From assembly GCA_034359265.1 (NCBI GenBank), contig CP136890.1, positions 91,723,501 through 91,787,500 of the forward strand: a stretch of DNA of 64,000 nucleotides, given 5' to 3'. Made by a program: the position numbers and the translations under genes. Shown here in pieces: positions 24,001-35,200 of this stretch (within the stretch, counting starts at the first letter, position 1; each line of letters begins with the position of its first letter). This DNA comes from Canna indica. Its lineage: Eukaryota; Streptophyta; Magnoliopsida; Zingiberales; Cannaceae. Under the pieces are notes generated by a model. The model worked only from the letters and a program-made list of their open reading frames with translations, was not told the DNA's origin and searched no databases.

Positions 24001-26255
24001 CAATCTTACCTACAAGCTAGAGGTAATCCTGAATGGGTGAAGGTAATGAATGATGAACTTGATGCCTTGGAAAAAAAATCAGACATGGGAAATCACTGAC
24101 TTACCTACTGACAGGAAACCCATTGGATGCAAAAGGGTTTACAAAGTCAAAAGAAAACCATATGGAACATTAGATAGGTTAAAAGCTAGGTTGGTAGCTA
24201 AAGGCTACAAACAAATAGAAGGCATAGATTACCATGATAGCTTTTCATCTGTTGCTAAAGTTGGTATTCGTTAGAGTGTTTCTCGCTTTATCAGCAGCTT
24301 ATGGATGGCAAATGGAACAGTTAGATATAAATAATACATTTCTTCATGGTTTTCTAGATGAAGAGGTATACATGTCACCTCCTGTAGGATACAATAAAGC
24401 ATTACCTGGTAAAGTTTGCAAGCTAGATAAATCTTTGTATGACTTGAAACAAGCTTCGAGGCAATGTAACACAAGGCTAACTATCAAATTACAGAGTTAT
24501 GTGTTTCAACAATCTGTTAGTGATAGTTGTCTTTTTACTTTTAATAAAGGATCTATCTTCCTTGCTTTACTGGTATATGTAGATGATATACTCATCACAG
24601 AGAATTCTAGTAATGATATTGACAAAGTCCAGCAATTTCTTTATCAGAATTTTACTATCAAAGATCTTAAAACAGCTAAGTATTTTTTAGGATGAGAGAT
24701 ATCCAGGTCTGAACAAGGCATTTATGTTAATCAAAGAAAATATGCTCTTGATCTTATACAAAGTGAAGGACTTTTGGGAGCTAAATCAGCCTCTACACCC
24801 TTAGAAAAGGGTCTCAAACTTTCAGCTGATCAAGGTCAACAATTATCATGTGAAAAGGCACAAGATTATCATACAATGGTGGGAAAGCTTTATATTTGGG
24901 ATTCACTAGAGCATATTTGACCTATGCAACTCAGCAACTAAGTCAATTTGTTCATTCACCTACAGATATACATTTGAAGACACTTCTTCATGTTCTTTGG
25001 TACCTCAAAGGGTGTCCTTCTATGGGCTTATATTTTCCAGCATCAAATAACATGTCACTTGAAGCTTATTGTGATGCTGATTGGGTAGGGATGACACTGG
25101 GAGGGTTTGGGACGGCGAAGTCAATCCTATCCCAAACCCATTAAGAAAACTCAATCCTAAACCCGTTCCAAACCCGTTAGTATTTTGAAAGATAATTTCC
25201 AAACTCATCCCACTAATTTAACGGGTACCCGCTTTTCACCCGTTAACAAATTTTATATAAAAAAAAATTGGTCTATAATCAACATACTTATTATAACATC
25301 CAAGAATTGTTAATAGAATTTATATAAAAAAATTAGTCTACATACTTATCATAACATCTAATATTATATGACTTATACGAATAATTTAAAATTATAAAAA
25401 ATGATTGGAATTAATAGTTGACGAGCTACTTCTTCGAACCTCTCAACTCTTGATGGTGTATTGTTATATTATATATTGTGTTAGGAAATATGGTATAGAT
25501 AATTAAATGTATTATTGTTGTATTATATATACTTAGCTTTAATAAAAAAAATATTATATTGAACTCTAATTAAAAGGATATAATTATCTTATATATATGG
25601 ATAATATGAGGGGTATTTTAGTAATTTTATACTTAACGGGTTTAGGACGAGTTTTAGACTAAAATCCTGAACCCGTCCCAAACCCTACATAATTTTTACC
25701 TCAAAATCCTATACCCGTCCCACGACCCAATAGTCAAAACCCGCTAATGACCTATCAGGGTATGGGACGAGTAAATATCCATTTACAAAAACCCATTGTC
25801 ATCCCTATGATTGGGCTTCACGTTCTGATACTCGAAGATCATTAACAGGATATTGTGTTTTTCTAAGGTCAGCCCTTATTTCCTGGAAGACTAAGAAACA
25901 GACCACAGTCTCCAAGTCTTCTGCTGAAGCAGAATATAGAAGCATGGCCATGACTGTTTGTGAGTTGAAGTGGATTTATTACTTACTAAGGGACTTTCAG
26001 ATAAATTTCCTTATACCTATTCCTTTGTATTGTGATAACCATACAACCAATCCAGTCTTTCATGAACGTATTAAACATCTTGACAGTGATTGTCACATTA
26101 TTAGATAACAACTTAAGGAAGGTTTTATTCAACCACAACATGTTTCATCTTCTTCTCAGCTTGTAGATTCTTTTACCAAGTCATTAAGTGCTCCAATGTT
26201 TCACCGGTTGATGTTCAAGTTGGGTCTTTTTTATTGCTACCAGACCTCAACTTGA
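21098..26255 (+). pseudogene. Ty1/copia gag-pol, inactivated
   Basis: The frame opens at ATG 21098 (MENISIDVQ) and reads a copia gag (NFLIWSRSIKRAL, KLGFINGKIPE) broken by a stop at about 21413. Further pieces are aspartic protease with IDTGATNHIS (about 22282), integrase core ELVHTDIW ... LVDDYSRCTWIY ... RLDNGSEF (22877-23100), RT with [26 protein letters not shown] and the catalytic YVDDILIT (about 24570-24600), and RNase H with YCDADW, interrupted by the hAT insertion, continuing SLTGYC and SSAEAEYRS to the stop at 26253-26255. Multiple in-frame stops and frameshifts rule out a functional polyprotein. A CATTAC simple repeat lies at about 23591-23617, between integrase and RT. Confidence 0.92.
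25086..25807. mobile_element. hAT-type element inserted in copia RNase H, 722 bp
   Basis: The ends TAGGGATGACACTGGG and, inverted, TAGGGATGACAATGGG differ at one of 16 positions, and a perfect 8-bp target duplication TGATTGGG flanks them (25078-25085 and 25808-25815). Removing it rejoins the RNase H reading frame (DADW...). The interior has inverted GGGACGGGT / ACCCGTCCC words near both ends and is AT-rich between. No transposase. Confidence 0.92.
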
Positions 26256-26256
26256 G

Positions 26257-26265
26257 GGGGGGGGA
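26257..26265 (+). other. Polypurine tract of copia element
   Basis: GGGGGGGGA precedes the 3' LTR directly. Confidence 0.85.
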
Positions 26266-26476
26266 TGTAGAATATTTGATACATAGCTCTGTTTACTATT
26301 TTGACGCAAATAGTTATTTGATAGTTAATGTTGTCAGTAATGGCAAAGTTGTAATTTCCTTTCTTTTCTTACCTTTATAAGTGTGTGTATATAAACAGCG
26401 TATGATTATCTTCTTTAATACGATTCTGGTTTTATTTACCTTCTTTTCACTATCTTCTTGATCTCAAAATGCATCA
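26266..26476 (+). repeat. 3' LTR of copia element (211 bp)
   Basis: It matches the LTR at 20602 from TGTAGAATATTTGATACA to AAAATGCATCA and is followed by the target duplication CATCT. Confidence 0.93.
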
Positions 26477-26595
26477 CATCTTCATCTTGGCTTTCATTTA
26501 AATACCTTTCAGCATATTCTATACGAATGACTATGTTATAAAGCCATTTTTAAAAAAAACATACTCTACACGATTAGGTGGAACCTGTACACCTG

Positions 26596-26785
26596 GTAAA
26601 TTAAGTGTGGAGAGAGGAGACGTCGGACGTTTGAGGGAGAGAGAGTGAAAAAGTAACTGCTTTAATTAAATATTGTAAATTAAACGTGGAGAGAGAAGAC
26701 ATTTGAGGGAGTGAGTGAAAAAGTAATTGCTTCAATTGAATAATGTAAATTAAATGTAGAGAGGAAGAGAGAAGGAGAGGAGACG
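26596..26785. repeat. Tandem repeat, about 85-95 bp unit, about two copies
   Basis: The block AAATTAAGTGTGGAGAGAGG ... GTGAAAAAGTAACTGCTTTA recurs as AAATTAAACGTGGAGAGAGA ... GTGAAAAAGTAATTGCTTCA, and a third start begins at about 26749. Confidence 0.7.
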
Positions 26786-26924
26786 TGCGAAAGAGACGTG
26801 ATAAGAAAGTTGAAGAGAAAGAAAGAAATTTACCAAAAAATTTTGAAATTGTCATGTCAGCAAACTTTCTATGAGAAAGTGTCATGTGGTTTTATTGAAT
26901 CTTGCTTTTAAGTATATATATAGA
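26600..26924 (-). mobile_element. Possible Helitron 5' end
   Basis: Read on the minus strand the sequence starts TCTATATATATACTTAAAAG, preceded by A, which resembles the 5' end of ATREP-type Helitrons (TC start, A|T target). The other end was not found, so the extent is a guess. Confidence 0.35.
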
Positions 26925-27453
26925 TTATACAACACATCTTTATTGTTAATGAACTTCATTCTACAACATTAATTATGCATTCAATTAGGGTTTTTTTATA
27001 TCAAGTATGACTATTGCACCAATTTCTCTATGTACTTCTCATTTTATCAATCTCTTATTGTTTTCTTAGTTTTTTTTATGGTATACCTCATAAAGTTGGT
27101 CACTTGTGCGGGCAATGCTCTATCACGATAGTCTTAGAGTCTGCTTACATTTTCAAGGGTTTCAACGTCATGACTCATGACCTTATGCAAGAAGAAGTAT
27201 AATGCCAAAATAGTGATGTGATTTTTTTTTTCTTGTATTCGACTCATTATTTAGATATCATGTGTAATGTTAATTACAGAATATTCAATTTCGCCTTCCA
27301 AGAAAATCTTACATTGTTAAATTAGGTAATTAAGATGAAAAAAAATCTCTCTTAAGAATACAATAGCTTTAATTATTTTTATTTTGAAATCTTTAACAAT
27401 ATTTTCAGAATATGAAAATAGATGAAAAAATTTGTATTAGTTATAAGTTCCAA
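26925..27453. other. Intergenic stretch, nothing recognised
   Basis: AT-rich, with short ORFs only (longest about 62 codons at 27014). No motif was recognised. Confidence 0.4.
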
Positions 27454-28578
27454 CTAGCTATAGTACCCGTGCTTTGCACGGTTAAAATGTGGTTTTAAAA
27501 ATAAAATATTTTAAAATTAAATTTTATATTTTAATATATTATTATATATTCCGTGGTTTTATAAATAAAAAAGTTTAAATTATCTTTTTATATTTTAATA
27601 TATTATTATATATAAATAGAAGAGTCTATCGATTTTTATATATATATATATATTTCATATTTTCTAACATGATTTCAACTTGAAATTATATAAATTAAGA
27701 TTTAAAACAAATTTTTAAAATTTTAGAAAAATAATTATTTTAAACTTAAATTATAAATTATTTTTAAAATTTAATTTTTTAACTAAATTTGTAACTATAA
27801 TTTAATATTCTTAATAATTTAAATTGAAATTTTAAATTTAAATATTTGTATACCTAGATTTTTATAAATAAATTATTATATTATTATCATATTATAAAAG
27901 GATTATATTTTTAAAAATAAAATCCGATATTTAATTGAAAGTGAAATATGTTTAATTTAATGGATTCGAAAAATTTTCAATTAATCATACATATATACGG
28001 AAGGAAAATAAAATTTAAAATTAGATAAGCATAATATAATATATAAAATTTAAAAATTAAGTAGATATAATTAATTTGATTATAACCAAATAGAAATTAA
28101 TAAAATTTAAAATTATGCATGTTTAATTAAGCAAACATAATAAAATTCAAAACTAAAATTTAATTTGATTTTTAAAAATCAAAATTTCATAAATAATTCT
28201 CAACATTTTTAATTAATTAAATTCTAATATTTTAAAAATTAAGCATTATTAATTGAAGAAAAAATAAAATTCATCGTTAATAAAATTCAAAATTAATTTA
28301 ATATGAAAATTAGTTTTAAAATTATAATTAATTTAATTTAAAAATTTAAAAGTTAAACATGATTAATGGAAGGGAAAATAAAATTCACTATTAATAAAAT
28401 TTGAAATTAATATAATGTGAAAATTAAATTAGAGAAAAATTAGAGTAGTTTCACGTGAAAATTAAAGTCAAAGATTTAAAAGTTAAGGCATATAAAAATA
28501 AAAATATAAGTGATGTAAAAATAAATATAAATAATTGAGAAAGTGGAGAGAATTTAGAAGAAAATGAGTTGTTTCTTA

Positions 28579-28622
<44 letters not shown>
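27454..28622 (-). mobile_element. Helitron-like element, minus orientation, AT-rich
   Basis: On the minus strand the 3' end reads a CCGTGC / GCACGG stem with a 3-base loop (27467-27481), nine bases, then CTAG (27454-27457) followed by T. That is the hairpin-CTRR-T layout of Helitron 3' ends. The body is over 80 percent A/T and non-coding. The 5' boundary is lost in the TA run at 28583-28623 and is approximate. Confidence 0.45.

Positions 28623-28623
<1 letters not shown>
28583..28623. repeat. TA microsatellite
   Basis: About 20 uninterrupted TA units. Confidence 0.95.
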
Positions 28624-28630
<7 letters not shown>

Positions 28631-28711
28631 AAAAATTGAAGATGAACTGTTGAAATAATATTTATTAAATTTTTATATTATAAATTGGATCTCCTTAATT
28701 ACATTTATGTG

Positions 28712-29668
28712 TGTTAGGAAATTATGAGAAATTTCCTACAAGATCAACAAAATAGAAAAATAGAAAATTAAATTCGAAACTAAGATTATGAAAAATAAGA
28801 GACACATGGAGTTAACGTGGTTTAGACTCGGCAGGGTACTGGTCCTACATCCACGGGGATAAGAGAAGATTTTATTATTAATTCCAGAAAAAAACTACAA
28901 TAAAAATGATAATAAAATTAAATCCCCTTCAAAATATAACACACTGTCTTAAATAAATTGAACTTGAAATCGTTATGGAGTAGATGCATTGTCTTTGCAA
29001 TCTCCGTCTTGAAACTGAACACATTTGTCGTATGTCGAAACTTGGGAATAGGCACTCCTTAAAAAGGGTGATAGCAACACTTTTAATTTTCTGAAAATTT
29101 AATTCCCTCATAGTATTTTCTCTCTATATTTATGTGCTTCATTTCGGTGTATTGTCACAAGGGAGATGACCTATATTTATAAGAGAGCCAAATATTCTGA
29201 TTGCTGGAAATTTAAGCTTTCTCGAAAATTTGGGCCAAAATCAAATTTCAAATCTTATGCAGAAATCTGGATCAAAAGATAGTCAAATCTTGCACTCGCT
29301 GCCGGTCAAAATTGAGCCGAGGCGCATGCTGTAAAATAGCCTCCAATTTTGTTGCAACCAAAATTAAGCATAAGCAGTGGGTGCATGCGCTGCCAAATCC
29401 GCTTAATTTTGACGTGAACAAGGCAACACTGCATTCACGTGTGCGGGCTAGCCACCAGTGCAGCGGGCTCGGCCCGCCCGCTAGGCCCTGGTGCAGTGGG
29501 CTCAGCCCATCCGGCTAGCCCTTGGTGCAGCTAGCCCAGCAGGCCCGTCTGACTCTGGTTCAGTATGATTCAACTTATTGCAAAATTGGTTGAAGTATAT
29601 TTTGATCAAATCAATTCTGATTTGAGTCTAATCAGGCTCGTTAGATTCATTTAAATCAACACCTAACA
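28712..29668. mobile_element. Solo LTR, 957 bp, upstream of CYP703A
   Basis: The perfect inverted ends TGTTAGG ... CCTAACA and the flanks ATGTG (28707-28711) and ATATG (29669-29673), a 5-bp duplication with one change, mark a single LTR without internal region. AACGTGGTTTAGACTCGG ... CATCCACGGGG at about 28815-28860 is a block commonly seen in copia LTRs. Its right edge lies only about 490 bases from the CYP703A start codon. Confidence 0.72.
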
Positions 29669-29673
29669 ATATG

Positions 29674-30159
29674 TTCGTCATCAGACAGCCTATCAGGAAA
29701 AATAAAGGTTGTTTGCTATAAAAAAAAATACTACAAAAGTGACCACATTACTTGTACATGAACTATTTTTTTAAAAGAACATGAATATTTCATTTTTTTG
29801 TCATTGCAAATGCTATAAGCATGGCTTACCTTCCTTTCCCTGCTAAGGTAGGATCATTCCGATTGAATCAAATTTCAGTTTCTCTAAAAAAAAATGATTG
29901 GAAATTTAAGTATTTCATTAATCCCAGATATAAAATTTCGAATCAGACTCATGTTTTCAATCGAGTCATACCTATTTCTTATTCTCCTCTGTGGATTCCG
30001 TTCAAATTAGGGTTAAGTAAGATTTTGTTATCAGTAAGCTAACTCTCTAAAACCAACACGTAGAAGTCATGGCCTACCTCTTACCATTACATATATGATA
30101 TATCCAACTCCGATTGATTTATTCTAAGTAGAAGAAGAAGCATTGTTAGCTTCCAACAC
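29674..30159 (+). promoter_or_regulatory. CYP703A upstream region
   Basis: This is all that remains of unique sequence between the solo LTR and the start codon. A weak TATA-like CATATATGATATAT lies at about 30090-30103, followed by a purine-rich leader (GTAGAAGAAGAAG). The start codon context ACACATGG is good. No specific tapetum element can be asserted. Confidence 0.4.
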
Positions 30160-31722
30160 ATGGAATTTTTTGATCTCGTAGGCATTCCAATATCTTTTCC
30201 TCTTCTTCTCCTTCTCTTCTTATCATCCATCCTCTTCTCTAGAATTGCTGAGAAGATCAAACTGAGACTTCCACCGGGCCCGCCGAGATGGCCGATAGTC
30301 GGCAACCTCCTCCAATTAGGGCCTCTTCCCCACAGGGACATGGCCCGCTTCTCCTCCGCCTACGGCCCGCTCGTCTACCTCCGTCTCGGCGCCGTCCACG
30401 CCGTCACCACCGACGACCCAGGCGTCATCCGCGAGATCCTCCTCCGCCAGGACGACGTCTTCGCCTCGCGCCCGCGGACGCTGGCCGCCGTCCGCCTCGC
30501 CTACGGCTGCGGCGACGTCGCCCTGGCCCCGCTCGGCCCGCACTGGAAGCGGATGCGGCGGACTTGCATGGAGCACCTGCTCACCACCAAGCGCCTCGAC
30601 TCCTTCTCCGGCCACCGGGCGTCCGAGGTGCGCCATCTCGTCCGCGATGTGGCAAGCGTTGAGGGAGCCGTCGACCTGCGGGAGGTCCTCGGCGGCTTCT
30701 CCATGAACAACGTGACGAGGATGCTGCTGGGGAAGCGGTTCTTCGGGCCAGAGCTCGCCGGCCCTGCCGAGGCCGCGGAGTTCATGCGCCTCACCCACGA
30801 GCTGTTCTCGCTCCTGGGGATGATCTACCTCGGCGACTACCTGCCGCTGTGGCGGTGGTTCGACCCGTTCGGGTGCGAGAAGAAGATGAGGGAGGTGGAG
30901 AAGAAGATAGACGAGTTCCACCAAAATATCATCGACGAGCACCGTGCGGCCGGAAACGGCGAGAGCAGAGAAGACATGGACTTCGTCGACGTGCTACTCT
31001 CCCTGCCCGGCGAGGACGGGAATGAGCACATGGATGATGTGGATATCAAAGCTCTCATGCAGGACATGATCGCGGCGGCGACCGACACGTCATCGGTGAC
31101 GAATGAGTGGGCCATGACGGAGATGATAAAAAACCCGAGGGTGCTCGAGAAAGTGCAGGAGGAGCTCGACAGGGTGGTAGGCCGGGATCGGCTTTTGCAG
31201 GAGGCGGACCTGGGCCGCCTGACGTACCTCCGGTGCGTCGTGAGGGAGACTTTTCGCATGCACCCGGCGGGCCCATTCATCATCCCCCACGAATCCACGA
31301 GGGCCACCAAGGTCATGGGGTACGACATCCCCGCCCGGACGCGAGTGTTCATCAACACGCACGCGCTGGGGAGGAACACGGGCGTGTGGGGCGATGCCGA
31401 CATCGACGAGTTTCAACCGGAGCGGCACTTGCTGTCGGCGGAGGACGAAGGCGAGCAACAGAGAGTGGAAATAAGCCACGGGCCTGACTTTAAAATCTTG
31501 CCTTTCAGCGCCGGCAAGCGGAAGTGCCCCGGTGGGCCGCTAGGGGTGGTCATGGTCCTGATGGCTCTGGCCACGCTATGCCATTGCTTCGACTGGTCGC
31601 CGCCGGAGGGGGTTCGGCGCGAGGAGATTGAGACCGAGGAGGTTTACGGCATGACAATGCCCAAAGCGAAGCCGCTGATGGCTGTGGCACGGCCGCGCTT
31701 GGCCCCCCATCTGTATCAGTGA
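30160..31722 (+). CDS. CYP703A: Cytochrome P450, CYP703A family (lauric-acid in-chain hydroxylase of pollen-wall formation)
   Basis: This is an intact, intronless 520-codon ORF. CYP703A enzymes act on the ER membrane of tapetal and sporogenous cells, hydroxylating medium-chain fatty acids (lauric acid at C7) for sporopollenin; loss causes male sterility in Arabidopsis and rice. Visible features are an N-terminal membrane anchor (residues 8-30), the hinge PPGPPRWPIVGN (38-49), the I-helix AAATDTS (305-311) with Ala in place of the usual Gly as in known CYP703A2, ETFR of the K-helix (363-366), PER (420-422), and the heme loop FSAGKRKCPG (449-458) with Cys456 as thiolate ligand. Family-specific stretches such as RQDDVFASRP, AYGCGDVALAP, FSMNNVTRMLLGK and EVYGMTMPKAKPL make the assignment strong. 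Length fits the family (about 510-520). The coding region is very GC-rich against AT-rich flanks, as in many monocot genes. Confidence 0.96.
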   Translation: MEFFDLVGIPISFPLLLLLFLSSILFSRIAEKIKLRLPPGPPRWPIVGNLLQLGPLPHRDMARFSSAYGPLVYLRLGAVHAVTTDDPGVIREILLRQDDVFASRPRTLAAVRLAYGCGDVALAPLGPHWKRMRRTCMEHLLTTKRLDSFSGHRASEVRHLVRDVASVEGAVDLREVLGGFSMNNVTRMLLGKRFFGPELAGPAEAAEFMRLTHELFSLLGMIYLGDYLPLWRWFDPFGCEKKMREVEKKIDEFHQNIIDEHRAAGNGESREDMDFVDVLLSLPGEDGNEHMDDVDIKALMQDMIAAATDTSSVTNEWAMTEMIKNPRVLEKVQEELDRVVGRDRLLQEADLGRLTYLRCVVRETFRMHPAGPFIIPHESTRATKVMGYDIPARTRVFINTHALGRNTGVWGDADIDEFQPERHLLSAEDEGEQQRVEISHGPDFKILPFSAGKRKCPGGPLGVVMVLMALATLCHCFDWSPPEGVRREEIETEEVYGMTMPKAKPLMAVARPRLAPHLYQ

Positions 31723-31771
31723 TTTGGACTCAAAATATCTTATCTTCTCAATTAGAAAAAGCGAATATTTA

Positions 31772-31815
31772 AATAAAATTAGAAACACTTAGCATTTTTT
31801 TTTTTGTTGAATAAA
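31772..31815 (+). terminator. Candidate CYP703A polyadenylation signals
   Basis: AATAAA occurs at 31772-31777 and again at 31810-31815, 50 and 88 bases after the stop codon, the second just after a T-rich run. Confidence 0.5.
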
Positions 31816-31947
31816 ACTTTTATGAGCCCTCTTATGAGTGAACTTAAATTTATTAATATTAAACCTAGTATAATTTATACTAATTTATAAAATAAGAATA
31901 AACTTACGCTACAGAGGAAAGCTACGCTAGCATTTTCACCTCAGGTT

Positions 31948-32131
31948 TAATAAAGAAACGTAATCATCACTGCATGCATTGCATGCTGAGCATTGGAAAC
32001 ATAAAATGCCTTTATTGTATCACTCCAGAAGGCTCTGTAACATGGTTGTATAAGTCTATAAATATGATCAATAAACAAACCTCGGTCAATACTTGACAGA
32101 GACTTTCTTCTCTATTTCTATCGTTACTATA
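31948..32131 (+). repeat. 5' LTR (184 bp)
   Basis: It begins TAATAAAGAAACG and ends GTTACTATA, and the primer site follows without a gap. The boundary is set by comparison with the 3' copy and the AGGTT duplication. Confidence 0.9.
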
Positions 32132-32144
32132 TGGTATCAGAGCC
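32132..32144 (+). other. Primer-binding site (initiator tRNA-Met)
   Basis: TGGTATCAGAGCC is the standard plant copia site, adjoining the LTR. Confidence 0.93.
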
Positions 32145-32229
32145 ATAAGAACAGGGCATTTTCATCTTTTCACAGCCCTTTACTCTGCTTCTTTGGCCTC
32201 TCTTTTCAGTTTCTAATCTTATCCCAACC

Positions 32230-35200
32230 ATGGCAGAATGTAACAATCCATTCCAACTATTCCAGTCAAGCTTAACGGGAAAAACTATTACTTCTGGAAA
32301 GGTGTCATGAGTCCTCTACTTGAAGCCTACGAGCTTCTCGACTATGTCAGGGCAAAGTTCTTGCACCCGAGAAGGTCATTTCCAAAGATGACAATGATGA
32401 ACCAAACCCCGAATACCGCAAACGGGTCACCAAAGATAAATTTGCTCTCACCTTGTTGATGCTTGCCGTCACAGAGGAGGTTGGTTATAACCTGCTCGGT
32501 GCCACAATTTCGCATGAAGCGTGGCAAACTCTTGCAACACTCTTCGACTCTCAAACAGCGGCTCAGGAGGACTTTCTCAATCAACAATGGCGAGATCTCA
32601 AGAAAGGCAGCCTCTCCATGATTGATTACATCAATACTGTGAAAAGATTGGCAAATAGATTTGCCCAAATGGGCAATTCCCAAATCTGCAGCACAAATCA
32701 ATCGCTGCATAATCACCGGTCTCGGCTCCGATTGGGAACCACTCGTACTTGCTCTCTCACCATCACTTTCCACCATGAGCACCGACGATCTCTCAGCCCT
32801 CCTCCTCAACAATGAAGCTCGACGGAGCTACGCGGCTTCACAGGAATATTTGCCTCCTCTCACAAGTCTTCACAGCTCCGTACTGGCGGCTGCTCACTAC
32901 ACCAACCGACGTGGTGGAAGGAAAAATGATGCCAACATCAAATCTCGTGGAGGTGGCAGTGGGAGAGGCAAAGAGCGGGTCAGCGGAGCTTTCGCCTTCA
33001 AACCTAGCAGCAATAGTAGCTTCAGAAGAAAGCACGAAGAAGCAGCTGCCCGTGGGTTTTCTTTCCAATCGGGTAATAATTTTTCAAATCCGACCCGAGC
33101 TGCACCTCATAGCCAGACCTCCTCATTCAGCCCAACAAACCCAGGTCCGCTTGCTGCAACCCAAGCACCTCTTCTCAAGAGGTTTGCATCAAGCCAACAA
33201 CATTCTCATGGTCAAGCTCAATTTTTTGGGCCCCACTCTCCTATTAGCTGCCAAAATTGTAATCGTCCAGGACACACAGCTCCGTTTTCACAGTGCACAA
33301 GCCCACTACACTCAAGCTCTCGATCCAGCCGTTTCAGATCTTGATTGGTACATTGACTCTGGGGCTACACACATGTCACTTCGAATCTTGCAAATTCAAT
33401 ATTCGAGATAATTACTCTAGCACATATCAAATTTTTATTGGTGATGGTTCAGGTTTGCCCGTAATTGCCTCTGGTTCCTCCAAATTTAGTACTTCGCATC
33501 GTGCGTTATACTTACATAATCTTTTGTGTGTCTCACGAATTTTCAAAAATCTTGTCTCTATTTCTAAATTTACTCGATAATATGTGTTTCTTTGAACTTC
33601 ATCCTGATTTTTTTGTTGTCAAGGACCAACAAACACATCAGGAACTGTTACGAGGACCGGTTAAAGATGAACTTTACTGCATTCAACCAGGAGACAGACA
33701 CACCTCCACGCCCCAAGCTCTCCTCTCCACCTCTCAGTCCAGCATACTTTGGCATCATCGCTTAGGTCATCCTGCCTTCTCTATTGTTCATCGTGCCATC
33801 AATCCATTAGTCTCATTAGATAAAAGACCATTTGAATTATGTTTGTTCTGCATGTTAGCAAGGCAAGATTGTCAATTGTCACTTTCCCCTCACCATGCAT
33901 AAAAGTACGACTTTATTCGAACTTGTTCATACTGACATTTGGGGTCCGTGTCCTATCACTTCTCACTCTAGCCATGTCTACTACATTCATTTTTTAGATG
34001 ATTTTAGCAAATATTCATGGCTATTTATGATGAAAAATCGTTCTGATGTCTTGCAATTTTTTTGTGCTTTTCGGATACAAGTGGAGAACATCTTTGGCCA
34101 CAAAATTAAATATTTTCAATCTGATGGCGCCAAAGAGTTTCTCTCGCATGATTTTCAAAATGAGCTCCAAAACAATGAAATTTTTCATCGCATCTCTTGT
34201 CCTCATATTCCTCAACAAAACGGGTCCGTTGAACGTAAACACAGATACAGTTGACATGGGTCTCACTCTTCTCCATGCATCTCTTCCTTCCAAATTTTGG
34301 GACTATGCCTTTGAAACAGCTATTTTTCTAATCAATTGTTTACCAACAAAATCCCTTAATTTCAAATCCCCATATGAAATTCTTCATTATAAACCTCCAG
34401 ATTATAGTATCCTACGAATCTTCGGTTGTTTGTGTTTTCCTTATTTGCGTCCATATACTCATCACAAATTAGATTCTCGATCCCGACCTTGTGTTTTCTC
34501 AGGATATCCTTCCCACTACCAAGGGTACCGATGTCTTGATATTGATTCCGGACAGATCTTTATCTCACCTAAGGTAGTTTTTGATGAACAGTCCTTTCCC
34601 TATAGAACTAAAGTATCTGTCTCGGTTGGTTATAGTGAGTCCTCCACCGACCTTGTACGTGATAGTCCTACTTCTCCCACCGCCACTAGTCAAACCCTTG
34701 TGTCTGAACCTCTTACGCACATTCCCCTCCCACCTGATCCATCACCTCCTCAATCGGCTAGTCATCTTCCCACTTGCTAATCCAACAACTACTATGGTTG
34801 CACCAGCCCCCATCGCTGATGATCAGTCTATTGATCTGACGGTACAAGGGAGTGCCACTCCTCAGAGGACTCACCAAATGATGACACGATCACGTGATGG
34901 TACTTTACCTCCTCACCGATTTCTAACCACTAGACATCCAGTGGCATTTTATGTATCTGCTAAGGCTTCCCGCGACCCAAGTGGAAAGCCGCCATGCAAG
35001 AAGAACTCCAAGCACTCATTCAGAATCATACTTGGGATCTTGTTCCTCCTTCCCCATCGCAGAACATGATTGGCTGTAAATGGGTTTATAGGATTAAAGA
35101 GAAGGCTGATGGCACGATTGATAGATACAAGGCTCGTCTTGTCACCAAAGGCTTCAATCAGCAAGCAGGTGTTGACTTCGATGAAACATTTAGTCCTGTT

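Larger units (their letters stand above)
20602..26476 (+). mobile_element. Complete but dead Ty1/copia retrotransposon
   Basis: The element has two LTRs (20602-20813 and 26266-26476), a primer-binding site, a gag-pol region in the order protease, integrase, RT, RNase H, a polypurine tract, and a perfect 5-bp target duplication CATCT (20597-20601 and 26477-26481). The LTRs differ at about 14 of 211 positions plus one indel in my hand alignment. A 722-bp hAT element sits in the RNase H region. Confidence 0.95.

Noticed and set aside
30316..30942. 208-codon minus-strand ORF and several other long ORFs overlapping the P450
   Set aside because: They are frame shadows of the GC-rich CYP703A gene; their translations are Pro/Arg/His/Glu-biased and match nothing, while the plus frame has every P450 motif.
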